Notes under the pieces: generated by a model
Databases searched by the model: none
What the model was told of the DNA's origin: nothing
What the model saw: only the letters and a program-made list of their open reading frames with translations
Shown: positions 25,708 to 34,823 of the stretch, in pieces
How the letters are laid out: the number at the start of each line of letters is the position of its first letter
Position numbering within the stretch: the stretch's first letter is position 1
Assembly: GCA_050187875.1 (NCBI GenBank)
Contig: JBFWXB010000024.1
Coordinates: forward strand, 5,936-69,935
DNA: 64,000 nucleotides
Direction: 5' to 3'
Source of the DNA: JAFKKS01 sp050187875
GTDB lineage: Bacteria > Pseudomonadota > Alphaproteobacteria > Rhizobiales > Xanthobacteraceae
Made by a program: the position numbers and the translations under genes

Positions 25708-28539
25708 CTACGCCACCGCAGCCTTTGCGGGGTCCGGCTTCGCCGGCTGCAGCAGCGAAATGAGCGCCCGCTTGATCGCCGCCTGGCGTTGCGGCGCCTC
25801 GATCTTTGCGCCCATGAGATCGGTCACGTAGAACGCGTCGAGAGCGCGCTCGCCGAAGGTCGCGACCCGAGCCGAGGCGATATTGAGGTTGAGCTTCGAG
25901 AGCGTCGCCGTGAGCTCATAGAGAAGGCCCGGCCGATCGAGTGCGGTGACCTCGATCACCGTGTAGCGGTTGGACCACTGATTGTGGATCGTCACCTCGG
26001 GCTCCAGCGCGAAAGCGCGCAGCCGTCCCTTCACCGTCGCGCGCTTGGCGACGACATCCGGCAGCCGCAGGTCGCCGCGCAGCGCCTTCTCGATGGCGTC
26101 GGCGATGCGCCCGGCGCGGCGCTCCTCGTCCGCGCGCTCGACGAATTCACGCGAGACGGCGATCGTGTCGACGGCAAGTCCGTCCGTCGTCGTGTAGATC
26201 TGCGCATCGACGATATTCGCGCTCGCGGCCGCACAGGCGCCGGCGATGATCGAGAGGAGCCGTGGATGATCGGGCGCGAGAACAGTGAGCTCAGTAACGG
26301 CGCGGTCGGCATCGAAGCCGAAGCTCGTCGCCAGCGTTTTCTTCTCTTCCGCCGCGCGCCGCAGGAACTGCGCTTGCGCCACCTTGTGCGGGAGATCGAC
26401 CTTGAGCCAATAGGCCGGATAATGGCGCGCGATATAGGCATCGAGGTCGGCCGCGCTCCAGTCGGACATCGCCGCGCGGAACTCGTTCTGCGCCGTCGCC
26501 ACGCGCTGCGCGCGATTCACCTCTGAGAAGCCGCCGGTCAGGACCGGCTCGGTCTCGTAATAGAGCGTGCGCAGAAGCTGCGCCTTCCAGCCGTTCCACA
26601 CCCCGGGCCCGACGGCGCGGATATCCGCCGTCGTGAGAATCGTCAGAAGCTTCATGCGCTCGAGCGACTGCACGACGCCGGCGAACATCTCGATGGTCTT
26701 GCGGTCGGAAAGGTCGCGCGACTGCGCGACGCTCGACATCACGAGATGCACCTCGATCAGCCAGGCGACGAGCTCCGTATCGGCGGCCGAGAGGCCGAAG
26801 CGCGGACACAGCCGCCGCGCGATGCGCGCACCGGCAATCGAGTGATCCTCGATCCGCCCCTTGGCGATGTCATGTAGGAACATCGTCACATAGAGCACCT
26901 TGCGGTGCTGCGGCTGGATCGACTTCATCAGCTCGCTGGCGAAGCCAAGCTCGGTGCGCTCGCCGCGCTCGATGTCGGCGAGGACGCCGATGCAGCGCAG
27001 GAGATGCTCGTCGACGGTGTAGTGATGATACATATTGAACTGCATCATCGCGACCACACGACCGAAATCGGGAACGAAGCGGCCGAGCAGACCGACCTCG
27101 TTCATCCGCCGCAACACGATCTCAGCGTCGTCGCCGGCAGTGAGAATCTCGACGAACAGGCGGTTCGCTTCCGGATTCTCGCGCAGCTTCTTGTCGATCA
27201 GCTTCAGCGAGCGCGTGATCGCGCGCATGGCGTCGGGATGGAAGGCAAGGCTGTGGCGCTGCGAGAGCCAAAACAGCCGGATAAGGTTGACCGGATCGCG
27301 GCGGAAGACGTCGGGACTTGCGACGTTGATGCGATTGTTGTCGACGAAGAAGTCGTCCGTCTCGCTGAGCGCCCTGCGCCGGCGCGGCTTAAGGCGCGCG
27401 ACCCAGCGGTTGAGCATCGCCGCCGGCTTCGCCTCACGGTCTTCGAGCTCCGCGCAGAGGATGCGCGTGAGGTCGCCAACATCCTTGGCGATCAGGAAGT
27501 AGTGCTTCATGAAGCGCTCGACGTCCTGCAACCCCGGATGCTCGGTGTAGCCAAGCCGCACCGCGATCTCGCGCTGGATATCGAACGAGAGCCGTTCCTC
27601 CGCGCGTCCGGCGATGAAATGCAGGTGGCAGCGCACGGACCAGAGGAAGTCCTCGCAGCGGCGGAAGAGATTGTATTCGCTGCGGTCGAACACGCCGTGT
27701 TTGATCAGCTCGTCCGGCTCGTGCACGCGATAGACGTATTTCGCGATCCAGAACAGCGTGTGCAGGTCGCGCAAGCCGCCCTTGCCGTCCTTGACGTTAG
27801 GCTCGACCAAGTAGCGCGAGGCGCCGGCGTTCCGATGACGCTCCTCGCGCTCGGCAAGCTTCGCCGCGACGAAGGCGGCGGCCGTTCCCTGCACCACCTC
27901 CTTGTCGAAACGCGTCGCCAGCTCTTCGAACAGCGCGCGGTCGCCGAAGAGATAGCGCGCCTCGAGAAGCGCGGTGCGGATCGTCATGTCCGCCTTCGCC
28001 TGGCGCATGCATTCGTCGACCGAACGCGTGGCGTGGCCGACTTTGAGCCCCATGTCCCAAAGGCAATAGAGGATCGTCTCCGCGATCGATTCACCCCACG
28101 CCGTCTGCTTGTAGGGAAGAAGGAACAGGAGATCGATATCCGAGCCGGGCGCGAGCAGGCCGCGGCCGTAGCCGCCGGTCGCGACGACGGTCATGCGCTC
28201 GGCTTCGGACGGGTTTTGCGAGGGATAAAGGCGCTCGCAGGCGAGATCGAACAGCGCGTGGATGAGCGTATCCATCGCGTCGCAGAGCCGTTCCGCGCAA
28301 CGCCGACCATGCCGGTCGGCAAGAAGCGCGACCTCCGCCTTCTCGCGCTCGGCCGCGAGCGTCGCCTTGAGGCGCTGCGCAATGGCCGTGCGCAGTTCCC
28401 GCTCGCCACCCTGATGCGCTTTAACGAGCGCGGCGAGATCGCGCGCGACCGCGCCAAGACTCAGCGTTTCGCCACTCTCCTTCGTAGGCGAGGACGCCTC
28501 CGCGCGCCGCGAGGATGCAGGTAATGAATCAACAGTCAC
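25708..28539 (-). CDS. glnD: PII uridylyltransferase / uridylyl-removing enzyme GlnD
   Basis: A 943-residue nitrogen sensor that uridylylates PII at low glutamine and deuridylylates it at high glutamine. The nucleotidyltransferase domain (about 80-320) carries ATGGYGRGLLAPGSDIDLLF with the catalytic DxD. The central HD domain has MFLHDIAKGR (near 530), and two ACT domains lie at about 725-800 and 840-915, the latter around ALDRPGLLYELTATLSKL. All key residues are present. The start is a GTG at 28537-28539. Nearby mutS is a common Hyphomicrobiales arrangement. Confidence 0.97.
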   Translation of the reverse strand: MTVDSLPASSRRAEASSPTKESGETLSLGAVARDLAALVKAHQGGERELRTAIAQRLKATLAAEREKAEVALLADRHGRRCAERLCDAMDTLIHALFDLACERLYPSQNPSEAERMTVVATGGYGRGLLAPGSDIDLLFLLPYKQTAWGESIAETILYCLWDMGLKVGHATRSVDECMRQAKADMTIRTALLEARYLFGDRALFEELATRFDKEVVQGTAAAFVAAKLAEREERHRNAGASRYLVEPNVKDGKGGLRDLHTLFWIAKYVYRVHEPDELIKHGVFDRSEYNLFRRCEDFLWSVRCHLHFIAGRAEERLSFDIQREIAVRLGYTEHPGLQDVERFMKHYFLIAKDVGDLTRILCAELEDREAKPAAMLNRWVARLKPRRRRALSETDDFFVDNNRINVASPDVFRRDPVNLIRLFWLSQRHSLAFHPDAMRAITRSLKLIDKKLRENPEANRLFVEILTAGDDAEIVLRRMNEVGLLGRFVPDFGRVVAMMQFNMYHHYTVDEHLLRCIGVLADIERGERTELGFASELMKSIQPQHRKVLYVTMFLHDIAKGRIEDHSIAGARIARRLCPRFGLSAADTELVAWLIEVHLVMSSVAQSRDLSDRKTIEMFAGVVQSLERMKLLTILTTADIRAVGPGVWNGWKAQLLRTLYYETEPVLTGGFSEVNRAQRVATAQNEFRAAMSDWSAADLDAYIARHYPAYWLKVDLPHKVAQAQFLRRAAEEKKTLATSFGFDADRAVTELTVLAPDHPRLLSIIAGACAAASANIVDAQIYTTTDGLAVDTIAVSREFVERADEERRAGRIADAIEKALRGDLRLPDVVAKRATVKGRLRAFALEPEVTIHNQWSNRYTVIEVTALDRPGLLYELTATLSKLNLNIASARVATFGERALDAFYVTDLMGAKIEAPQRQAAIKRALISLLQPAKPDPAKAAVA

Positions 28540-29015
28540 GGCTAACTCTGGATACGTGCCATCGGAGACAAATGTAGACCCTGACGGTCGCTCACCCCAC
28601 CCCCGGCGCGCAAGCGCGTCGCCCCCTTCCCGTCAAGCGCAGGTATTTCCTGCCGCCAAGCCAGCAGGCTCAAAAGAGAATAATTTTCTATTTCGCTCGG
28701 TAGGAGCAGAAGACTGCCGTACTCGACGTCTTGTCCGGAAAAAAGAACTAACCGCCTACTGAGAATGGAAGGACGAGCAACCGGTCCGGGTCGCCGCCCT
28801 TGAAAGCCATATCGACTTTCGTCCGGTTGACCGGCCCGCGAAAACCCCATAATTGTTGCCTTAGCGCCGATTTGAGCATGCAGCTTGCGGGCGCTTTACA
28901 AGTGCGGCTAAAGCGCGGGGGCAGCCCCGGCGCCAAACGCAGGGCGGGGTGAGCCCCGCCTCCATCAACCCAGCATCGTTCGTCATGACGAACGATCGCT
29001 CCCATGGAGGTCCTT
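28540..29015. other. 476-bp divergent intergenic region upstream of the ABC operon
   Basis: It separates glnD (minus) from the SsuA-like gene (plus) and must hold both promoters. No reading frame in it is convincing. Two structures stand out: a 7-bp hairpin (GGCGGGG 28943-28949 with CCCCGCC 28954-28960) and the perfect palindrome at 28975-28996. Confidence 0.6.
28975..28996. promoter_or_regulatory. Perfect 22-bp palindrome upstream of the SsuA-like gene
   Basis: The half-site ATCGTTCGTCA (28975-28985) is followed without a spacer by its exact reverse complement (28986-28996). It ends 19 bp before the ATG at 29016, next to the ribosome site. It could be an operator for a dimeric repressor or an mRNA hairpin controlling translation. 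No regulator gene is adjacent. Confidence 0.65.
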
Positions 29016-29990
29016 ATGACCAGCTTCTCTCGACGTTCGATTATCGCGAGCTTGGCGCTCGTCGGCCTGCTCCCGGCGAATACTTTATTCGCCGCCGACA
29101 ACCCCAAGACGATCACCATCGACTGGGCGACCTACAACCCCGTCTCCATCGTCCTCAAGAACAAGGGTCTTCTCGAGAAGGAATTTGCCAAAGACGGCAT
29201 CAGCATCCGCTGGGTGCAGACGCTCGGCTCCAACAAGGCGCTGGAGTTCCTCAATGCCGGCTCGATCGATTTCGGCTCCTCGGCCGGCGCGGCCGCGCTC
29301 GTCTCCAAGATCAACGGCAACCCGATCAAATCGATCTACGTCTATTCGCAGCCGGAATGGACGGCGCTCGTCACCCGCAAGGACACGGGCATCGGCAAGA
29401 TCGAAGATCTCAAGGGCAAGCGCGTCGCGGTCACCCGCGGCACCGATCCGCACATCTTCCTGGTGCGCGCGCTGCAAAAGGTCGGGCTCTCCGAAAAGGA
29501 CATCAAGCCGGTGCTGCTGCAGCATCCCGACGGCAAGACCGCGCTGATCCGCGGCGACGTCGACGCCTGGGCGGGTCTCGATCCGATGATGGCGCAGGCC
29601 GAGATCGAGAATGGCGCGCACCTGTTCTACCGCAACAAGGACGCCAACACCTGGGGCATCCTGTCGACCCGCGAGGAATTCCTGAAGCAGCACCCCGATC
29701 TCGTGAAGCGCGTCCTCGCGGTTTACGAGGAGGCGCGCAAATACTCGCTCGCGCATTACGACGAGCTCAAGGGCGCCTTCATCGCCGCGACCAAGCTGCC
29801 GGAGAACGTCGTCGACAAGCAACTCAAGGAGCGCACCGACATCACGCATTCCAAGATCGGCAAGCCGCAATACGATTCGATCCTCGCCGCGGGCATCGCT
29901 TTGCAGCAGGCGGGCGTGATCGAGGCGAAGGTCGACGTGAAGGCCGCGCTCGATTCTCTCATCGACGACAGCGTGCCGCTGACGAATTGA
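29016..29990 (+). CDS. ABC transporter substrate-binding protein, SsuA/NrtA-like
   Basis: A 324-residue periplasmic protein. The signal peptide covers about residues 1-28 (SRRSIIASLALVGLL, cleavage near LFAAD). The mature part has the NMT1/SsuA features IDWATYNPVSIVLKNKGLLE, LEFLNAGSIDFGSSAGAAAL and GDVDAWAGLDPMMAQAE. Relatives bind aliphatic sulfonates, taurine, nitrate or pyrimidine precursors; the ligand cannot be read. The start ATG has GGAGG 5 nt upstream. Permease and ATPase genes follow. Confidence 0.9.
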   Translation: MTSFSRRSIIASLALVGLLPANTLFAADNPKTITIDWATYNPVSIVLKNKGLLEKEFAKDGISIRWVQTLGSNKALEFLNAGSIDFGSSAGAAALVSKINGNPIKSIYVYSQPEWTALVTRKDTGIGKIEDLKGKRVAVTRGTDPHIFLVRALQKVGLSEKDIKPVLLQHPDGKTALIRGDVDAWAGLDPMMAQAEIENGAHLFYRNKDANTWGILSTREEFLKQHPDLVKRVLAVYEEARKYSLAHYDELKGAFIAATKLPENVVDKQLKERTDITHSKIGKPQYDSILAAGIALQQAGVIEAKVDVKAALDSLIDDSVPLTN

Positions 29991-30115
29991 TCTCGTTTGC
30001 CGGAGTCACAGGAAAAACGGCAGGCCGCAGCGACTCCCCTCCCCCCTGCGGGGACGGGAAAAAACGCTCGATCCTAGCGAGCATCAGCTGAACGATTGCA
30101 TTTCGTGAACGTGCG

Positions 30116-30970
30116 ATGTCTTTAGCGTCCATGACCGTCAGCGAAGGAGCACAAGACGCGGCTTCCGGGACCGATCAACCGGTCGCGCGCGAGCGCAACT
30201 GGGGCCGTTACACGCGTCCCGTGCTCGGCCTCATCCTTCCCGTTTGCATCGCGCTCGCCTGGGAGCTCGCGGTGCATGGGGGCCTCTCCGACGGGCGCCT
30301 GGTGCCGCCGCCCTCCGTCATCTTCGAGACGCTGTGGGATCTCGCACGCTCCGGCGAGCTTCTCCGCCACACCATCGTGACGGTGTCGCGCGTCGCCGCC
30401 GGCTTCGCGCTCGGCGTCCTGACGGGCACCATTATCGGCGCGCTAACCGGATATTCCGCGCTCGCCAATCGCCTGCTCGATCCGACCTTTCAAGCCCTGC
30501 GTGCGATCCCCTCCATCGCCTGGGTGCCGCTCTTCATTCTCTGGCTCGGCATTTTCGAGGAATCGAAGGTCGCGCTGATCGCCGTCGGCGTGTTTTTTCC
30601 CGTCTATCTCGGCGTCATGGGCGCAATCCTTTCCGTGGACCGCAAGATCGTCGAGGTGGGGCGCATCTTCCGCCTCTCAGGGCCGAAGCTTGTCTGGCGT
30701 ATCCTGCTTCCCGCAGTGATGCCGGCCTATATCGTGTCCTTGCGCTCGGGCCTCGGGCTCGGCTGGATGTTCGTCGTCGCCGCCGAATTCATGGGCGCGT
30801 CCGAAGGCCTCGGCTATCTCCTCATCGACGGCCAGCAACTCGGCAAGCCGGCGCAGATCGTCGCGGCGATCCTCGCCTTCGCGGTGATCGGCAAGCTCTC
30901 CGACTGGCTGATCCAGGCCGCCGCGGCGCCGTTTCTGCGCTGGCAGGATGCGTATGGGGGACGAGTGTGA
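30116..30970 (+). CDS. ABC transporter permease, SsuC/TauC-like
   Basis: A 284-residue inner-membrane permease with a cytoplasmic N-terminus (about 1-40) and six predicted spans. PPSVIFETLWDLARSGELL, ALRAIPSIAWVPLFILWLG and the coupling region HLPPLSGPKLVWRILLP-like segment (FRLSGPKLVWRILLPAVMP) match the family. It lies 125 bp after the binding protein and is separated from the ATPase by a palindromic element, which may tune relative expression. Confidence 0.9.
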   Translation: MSLASMTVSEGAQDAASGTDQPVARERNWGRYTRPVLGLILPVCIALAWELAVHGGLSDGRLVPPPSVIFETLWDLARSGELLRHTIVTVSRVAAGFALGVLTGTIIGALTGYSALANRLLDPTFQALRAIPSIAWVPLFILWLGIFEESKVALIAVGVFFPVYLGVMGAILSVDRKIVEVGRIFRLSGPKLVWRILLPAVMPAYIVSLRSGLGLGWMFVVAAEFMGASEGLGYLLIDGQQLGKPAQIVAAILAFAVIGKLSDWLIQAAAAPFLRWQDAYGGRV

Positions 30971-30978
30971 TGACGCAT

Positions 30979-31082
30979 TGTCATTCCGGAGCGCGCCGAA
31001 CGGCGCGAGCCCGGAATCCATATGCCGCAGCCGGGATTATGGATTCCGGGCCCGCGAGCTTCGCTCGCGTCCCGGAATGACA
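30979..31082. repeat. Dispersed palindromic element, family 2 (copy 1)
   Basis: It starts TGTCATTCCGGAGCGCGCC and ends GCGTCCCGGAATGACAG; inner arms are CCGGAATCCATA and TATGGATTCCGG. It sits inside the ABC operon, between permease and ATPase, ending 8 bp before the ATPase start. The other copy is at 54401-54504. Confidence 0.85.
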
Positions 31083-31090
31083 GAAAAATC

Positions 31091-31882
31091 ATGCTCGCGC
31101 TCGATCACATCTCGAAAACATATCCGAACGGCGTGCATGCGCTCGAGGGCGTAAGCCTCGACGTTGCGCCGGGCGAGATCGTCGCCGTCGTCGGCGGCTC
31201 CGGCTGCGGCAAGTCGACGATGCTGCGCGTCGTCTCCGGCCTCGACGGTCCGAGCGTCGGCAACGTGACGCTCGACGGCGTCCGCATCACCGCGCCGCAT
31301 GAGAAGATCGGCATCGTCTTTCAGGAGCCGCGGCTCCTGCCTTGGCTCACCGTCGCCGATAACGTCGCCTTCGGCGTCGCCGACCTGCCGCGCGCCGAGC
31401 GCGAGGCGCGCGTTGCGCGCGTCCTCGAACGCGTGGGATTGAGCGACAAAGCGAAGGTCTGGCCGCGCGAGCTCTCGGGTGGCCAGGCGCAGCGCGTTGC
31501 CATCGCCCGCGCACTGGTGCCGCGCCCCGAAGTACTTCTTCTCGACGAACCGTTCTCGGCGCTCGATGCCTTCACCCGCGCCGACCTGCAGGAGCATGTG
31601 CTCGCCCTGTGGTCCGACCTCAAGCCGACGCTGATCGTCGTCACCCACGATGTCGACGAGGCGGTCGTCCTCGCCGACCGCATTGTCGTGATGCGCCCGC
31701 GCCCGGGCCGCATCCTGACCGAAGTCGAAGCCGACCTCCCCCGCCCGCGCGACCGCCAGTCCGCCGCCTTCGACTTCGTCAAGCGCCGCGTGCTCGCCGC
31801 GCTCGACCGCTCGCTGGCGCGACGTGCCGTCACCGACGATGGCCAGACCCGGGCCGAGACCGGCGCCGCCCTGTGGTGGTAG
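31091..31882 (+). CDS. ABC transporter ATPase, SsuB/TauB-like
   Basis: A 263-residue ATPase with Walker A GGSGCGKSTM (about 37-46), the Q loop VFQEPRLLPWLTVADNVAFG, the signature LSGGQAQRVAIARAL, Walker B LLLDEPFSALDAF and the switch VTHDVDEAVVLADR. It energises the adjacent SsuC-like permease. The ATG at 31091 follows the family 2 repeat, and no strong Shine-Dalgarno is visible, so the repeat boundary may influence its translation. Confidence 0.93.
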   Translation: MLALDHISKTYPNGVHALEGVSLDVAPGEIVAVVGGSGCGKSTMLRVVSGLDGPSVGNVTLDGVRITAPHEKIGIVFQEPRLLPWLTVADNVAFGVADLPRAEREARVARVLERVGLSDKAKVWPRELSGGQAQRVAIARALVPRPEVLLLDEPFSALDAFTRADLQEHVLALWSDLKPTLIVVTHDVDEAVVLADRIVVMRPRPGRILTEVEADLPRPRDRQSAAFDFVKRRVLAALDRSLARRAVTDDGQTRAETGAALWW

Positions 31883-31886
31883 TTCA

Positions 31887-32012
31887 TCTCTCCTCGCTTG
31901 CGGGGAGAGGTCGGATTGCATGAGCGATCCGGGTGAGGGGGCTTCTCCAAATGCTCGGAGTCTGGGAAAGTACCCCTCACCCCGCCCTTCTCCCCGCACG
32001 CGGGGAGAGGGA
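31887..32012. repeat. Dispersed palindromic element, family 1 (copy 2)
   Basis: Hairpin arms CTCTCCTCGCTTGCGGGGAG at the left and CTTCTCCCCGCACGCGGGGA at the right enclose GGTGAGGGGGC and CCCCTCACCCC. It fills the gap between the ATPase and the alcohol dehydrogenase genes. Confidence 0.75.
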
Positions 32013-32036
32013 GAACGAAAATGTCGAGGAACCACC

Positions 32037-33098
32037 ATGCTGAGCTATGACGTCTGTGAGTGTGGCGCGCCGCTGCGCCGAATGGAACGCCCGACGCCCC
32101 AGCCGAAAGGCACCGAAGTCCTTCTCAAGATAAAGGCCGCCGGCGTCTGTCATAGCGACATTCACATCTGGGACGGTTACTACGAGCTCGGCGGCGGCAA
32201 GCGCCTGCAGCTTCTCGAGCGCGGCATCAAGCTGCCGCTCACCATGGGGCACGAGAATGTCGGCGAGGTCATTGCCGTCGGCCCCGACGCGAAAGGCGTG
32301 AAGGTCGGCGACGTGCGCCTCGCGCATCCCTGGATGGGCTGCGGCGAGTGCATGGTCTGCAAGCGTGGCGAGGAAAATCTATGCCTCACGCCGCGCAATC
32401 TCGGCGTCTTCTCCAACGGCGGCTATGCCACGCACATGATGGTGCCGCATCCACGCTATCTCTTCGACATCGAAGGCATGAGCGCCGAGCAGGCGGCGCC
32501 GCTCGCTTGCTCCGGCATAACGGCTTTCAGCGCGCTCAAGAAGATCGAACCCGACGTGCTCCGCGAGCAGCCGGTCGTCATCATCGGCGCCGGCGGCGTC
32601 GGATTGATGGGCGTCACGCTCGCGAAGGCGATGGGCGCGAAAGGCGTGATCATCGTCGATATCGATCCGGTCAAGCGGGAGGCCGCGAAGAAAGCCGGCG
32701 CGACCGACGCGGTGGACGGCTCCGCGCCCGACGCCGTGCAGCAGATCAAGGACAAGACCGGCGGCGGCGCCTGGGCCGTCGTTGACTTCGTCGGCTCGTC
32801 TCAGACCGCCCGGCTCGGCGTCGACAGCCTCGTCAAGGGCGGTCGGCTCATCATCGTTGGCTTGTTCGGCGGCGAGATCACGGTGCCGACCCCCTTCTTC
32901 CCGATGCGGGCCATGACCGTGCAAGGCTCTTATGTCGGCAGCCTGCCGGAAATGAAGGAATTGCTCGATCTCGTACGCCGCACCGGCCAGCCGCCGGTTC
33001 CGATCGCGACGCGCCCGCTCGACGCCGTCAACGAGACGCTCAATGATCTGCGTGCCGGCAAGATCGTCGGCCGTGTCGTGCTCGAACCGGCGGAATAA
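32037..33098 (+). CDS. Zinc-dependent alcohol dehydrogenase, MDR superfamily
   Basis: A 353-residue cytoplasmic oxidoreductase. The catalytic zinc motif AAGVCHSDIHIWDG and GHENVGEV are present, as is the structural zinc lobe CGECMVCKRGEENLC. The Rossmann segment is VVIIGAGGVGLMGVTLAKAM followed by IIVDID, indicating NAD preference. The substrate alcohol is unknown. The start ATG 32037 has GAGGA 7 nt upstream; an upstream in-frame start lies within the palindromic repeat and is rejected. Confidence 0.93.
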   Translation: MLSYDVCECGAPLRRMERPTPQPKGTEVLLKIKAAGVCHSDIHIWDGYYELGGGKRLQLLERGIKLPLTMGHENVGEVIAVGPDAKGVKVGDVRLAHPWMGCGECMVCKRGEENLCLTPRNLGVFSNGGYATHMMVPHPRYLFDIEGMSAEQAAPLACSGITAFSALKKIEPDVLREQPVVIIGAGGVGLMGVTLAKAMGAKGVIIVDIDPVKREAAKKAGATDAVDGSAPDAVQQIKDKTGGGAWAVVDFVGSSQTARLGVDSLVKGGRLIIVGLFGGEITVPTPFFPMRAMTVQGSYVGSLPEMKELLDLVRRTGQPPVPIATRPLDAVNETLNDLRAGKIVGRVVLEPAE

Positions 33099-33121
33099 GT
33101 TCGCGGAGCGACACCTTCTTG

Positions 33122-33241
33122 TCCCTCCCCTAAGGGGAGTGGCCGCGAAGCGGCCAGGTGGGGTGAAAATCTTCGCGCCCAACCTTATTTCCCCACCCGG
33201 CCGGCGCTGCGCGCCGTCTACCCTCCCCTGCGGGGAGGGAT
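33122..33241. repeat. Dispersed palindromic element, family 1 (copy 3)
   Basis: The arms CCCTCCCCTAAGGGGAG and CCCTCCCCTGCGGGGAGGG flank GGCCGCGAAGCGGCC and CCGGCGCTGCGCGCCG hairpins. It fills the gap between the alcohol dehydrogenase and OsmC genes. Confidence 0.8.
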
Positions 33242-33256
33242 GCAGGAGAAACTCCA

Positions 33257-33766
33257 ATGGACGCAACCGCACTGCGCGCCATGCAGGCGCCGATCAAGGA
33301 TCGCTACAAGAGCGACCCGTCTGCCGCGATGATCACGCTGAAGGCGCGCGGCGCGCTCGACGATCAGAACATCGCGTGCAAGGTGGAGACCGGCCGCGCG
33401 CTGGCGACCGCCGGGCTGCATCCCGCAACCGGCGGCTCCGGCATGGAGCTTTGCTCCGGTGACATGCTCCTCGAAGCGCTCGTCGCCTGCGCTGGCGTGA
33501 CGCTGAAAGCGGTCGCGACCGCGCTCGACATTCCACTCAAATCCGGCGCCGTATCGGCGGAAGGCGACCTCGACTTCCGCGGCACGCTCGGCGTCGCCAA
33601 AGATGCGCCCGTCGGCTTCGCTCAGATCCGCCTGACCTTCGATGTCGACACCGACGCGCCGCAAGAGAAGCTCGACCAGCTCCTCAAGCTCACTGAGCGC
33701 TACTGCGTCGTTTATCAGACCATCCGCTCTGGCCCACCGGTCGAGGTCAAGCTGCAGCGGGCGTAA
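33257..33766 (+). CDS. OsmC family protein
   Basis: A 169-residue protein of the OsmC/Ohr fold. The first redox-cysteine region is CSGDMLLEALVACAG and the second cysteine is in ERYCVVYQTI. OsmC proteins are thiol peroxidases for organic hydroperoxides or act in osmotic stress. The start ATG 33257 has AGGAGA 9 nt upstream. It reads the same way as the alcohol dehydrogenase, across a family 1 palindrome. Confidence 0.88.
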   Translation: MDATALRAMQAPIKDRYKSDPSAAMITLKARGALDDQNIACKVETGRALATAGLHPATGGSGMELCSGDMLLEALVACAGVTLKAVATALDIPLKSGAVSAEGDLDFRGTLGVAKDAPVGFAQIRLTFDVDTDAPQEKLDQLLKLTERYCVVYQTIRSGPPVEVKLQRA

Positions 33767-33776
33767 CCCAAGCGTT

Positions 33777-33859
33777 CGTCATGCGCGGGCTTGACCCGCG
33801 CATCCATCGTGAAGGGACTCTTTTGGAGATGGATTGCCGGGTCAAGCCCGGCAATGACG
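33777..33859. repeat. Dispersed palindromic element, family 3 (copy 1)
   Basis: The element starts CGTCATGCGCGGGCTTGACC and ends GGTCAAGCCCGGCAATGACG, with inner GCGCATCCATC and GATGGATTGCC arms. It overlaps the proposed start codon of the next gene by six bases. The other copy is at 48569-48656. Confidence 0.85.
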
Positions 33860-34657
33860 AACATGCCTCCCGATCTCGCCTTCGCGTTATTGCTCATCGC
33901 CAAGATGGCCGTGTCGGCGTGCTTTGTCGCACTCGCGTCCTTCGTCGCCGAGCGCGCGGGCGTGGTGATGGGCGCGATGGTCGCCTCACTGCCGATCTCG
34001 GCCGGACCGGCTTATGTGTTCCTCGCCATGGATCACGATGCCGCCTTCATTGCGGCGAGCGCACTGGCGACGCTCGTATCGAATGCAGCGACCGCGGTCT
34101 TTTGCGTGGCTTATGTCTTTGCCGCGCAGCGCAACGGCGTTTTTGCAAGCTTCACCGCCGCGCTCCTCGCCTGGGTCGTGTCCTGGCTCGTCTTTGCGCA
34201 ATTCACGTGGACGCTGGGACCAGCGCTGATCCTCAACCTCGTCGTCTACGCTGTCGCGATCCCGCTCATCTCGCGCTTCCGCCACGCGGCCATGGTCGTG
34301 CTGCCACGGCGCTGGTACGACCTGCCGCTGCGTGCGGGTCTCGTGGCGACACTCGTATTTGCAGTCGTCATTGTCAGCACACGGCTCGGCCCGACCGTGT
34401 CGGGCGTCGTCGCTGCGTTCCCGGTCGTGTTCACAAGTCTTATTTTTATCCTGCAGCCGCGAGTCGGCGGCCGCGTCAATGCCGCTGTCGTCGCCAACGC
34501 GTTGGCGGGCCTGGTCGGCTTCATGTTCGCGGTGATCACGGTCGCTGTTGCCGCCGTCCCCCTCGGGTCCCCGCTTGCGCTCGCCTTGGCGCTCTGCGTC
34601 TCGATCTGCTGGAACTCGTCGCTTCTGTTTGCGCGGCAGCGGGGCTGGCTGGCGTAA
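33854..34657 (+). CDS. Polytopic membrane protein of unknown function
   Basis: A 267-residue protein with about eight hydrophobic spans, including AFALLLIAKMAVSACFVALA, VMGAMVASLPISAGPAYVF and GPTVSGVVAAFPVVFTSLIF. The internal similarity of the ASLPISAGP and AAFPVVFTS stretches suggests two inverted half-domains, as in small transporters. I do not recognise the family with confidence. ATG 33854 lies at the very end of the family 3 repeat; ATG 33863 is an alternative. The 21 codons upstream of 33854 in frame are repeat sequence. Confidence 0.75.
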   Translation: MTNMPPDLAFALLLIAKMAVSACFVALASFVAERAGVVMGAMVASLPISAGPAYVFLAMDHDAAFIAASALATLVSNAATAVFCVAYVFAAQRNGVFASFTAALLAWVVSWLVFAQFTWTLGPALILNLVVYAVAIPLISRFRHAAMVVLPRRWYDLPLRAGLVATLVFAVVIVSTRLGPTVSGVVAAFPVVFTSLIFILQPRVGGRVNAAVVANALAGLVGFMFAVITVAVAAVPLGSPLALALALCVSICWNSSLLFARQRGWLA

Positions 34658-34675
34658 GCCGCTAGCGCACGAAGT

Positions 34676-34806
34676 GTCGTCCCCGCGAAAGCGGGGACCC
34701 AGTACGCCGTGTGCTCTCGAAATCAATGCAGGGCGGTGGCTACTGGATGCCCGCTGGAGCTTGTACTCGGGCTGGCCGAAGGCCAGGCCCGGGTGCGGGC
34801 ATGACA
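34676..34806. repeat. Dispersed palindromic element, family 4 (copy 1)
   Basis: It starts GTCGTCCCCGCGAAAGCGGG and ends GGTGCGGGCATGACAC, with inner GACCCAGTACGCC and GGCTACTGGATGCCC arms. It lies between the convergent membrane-protein and mutS genes. The other copy is at 47821-47917. Confidence 0.75.
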
Positions 34807-34823
34807 CTCATGGGGTTCCGAAG

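Noticed and set aside
26905..28524. 539-codon plus-strand frame opposite glnD
   Set aside because: It is the antisense shadow of glnD in GC-rich DNA; glnD has all of its domains intact.
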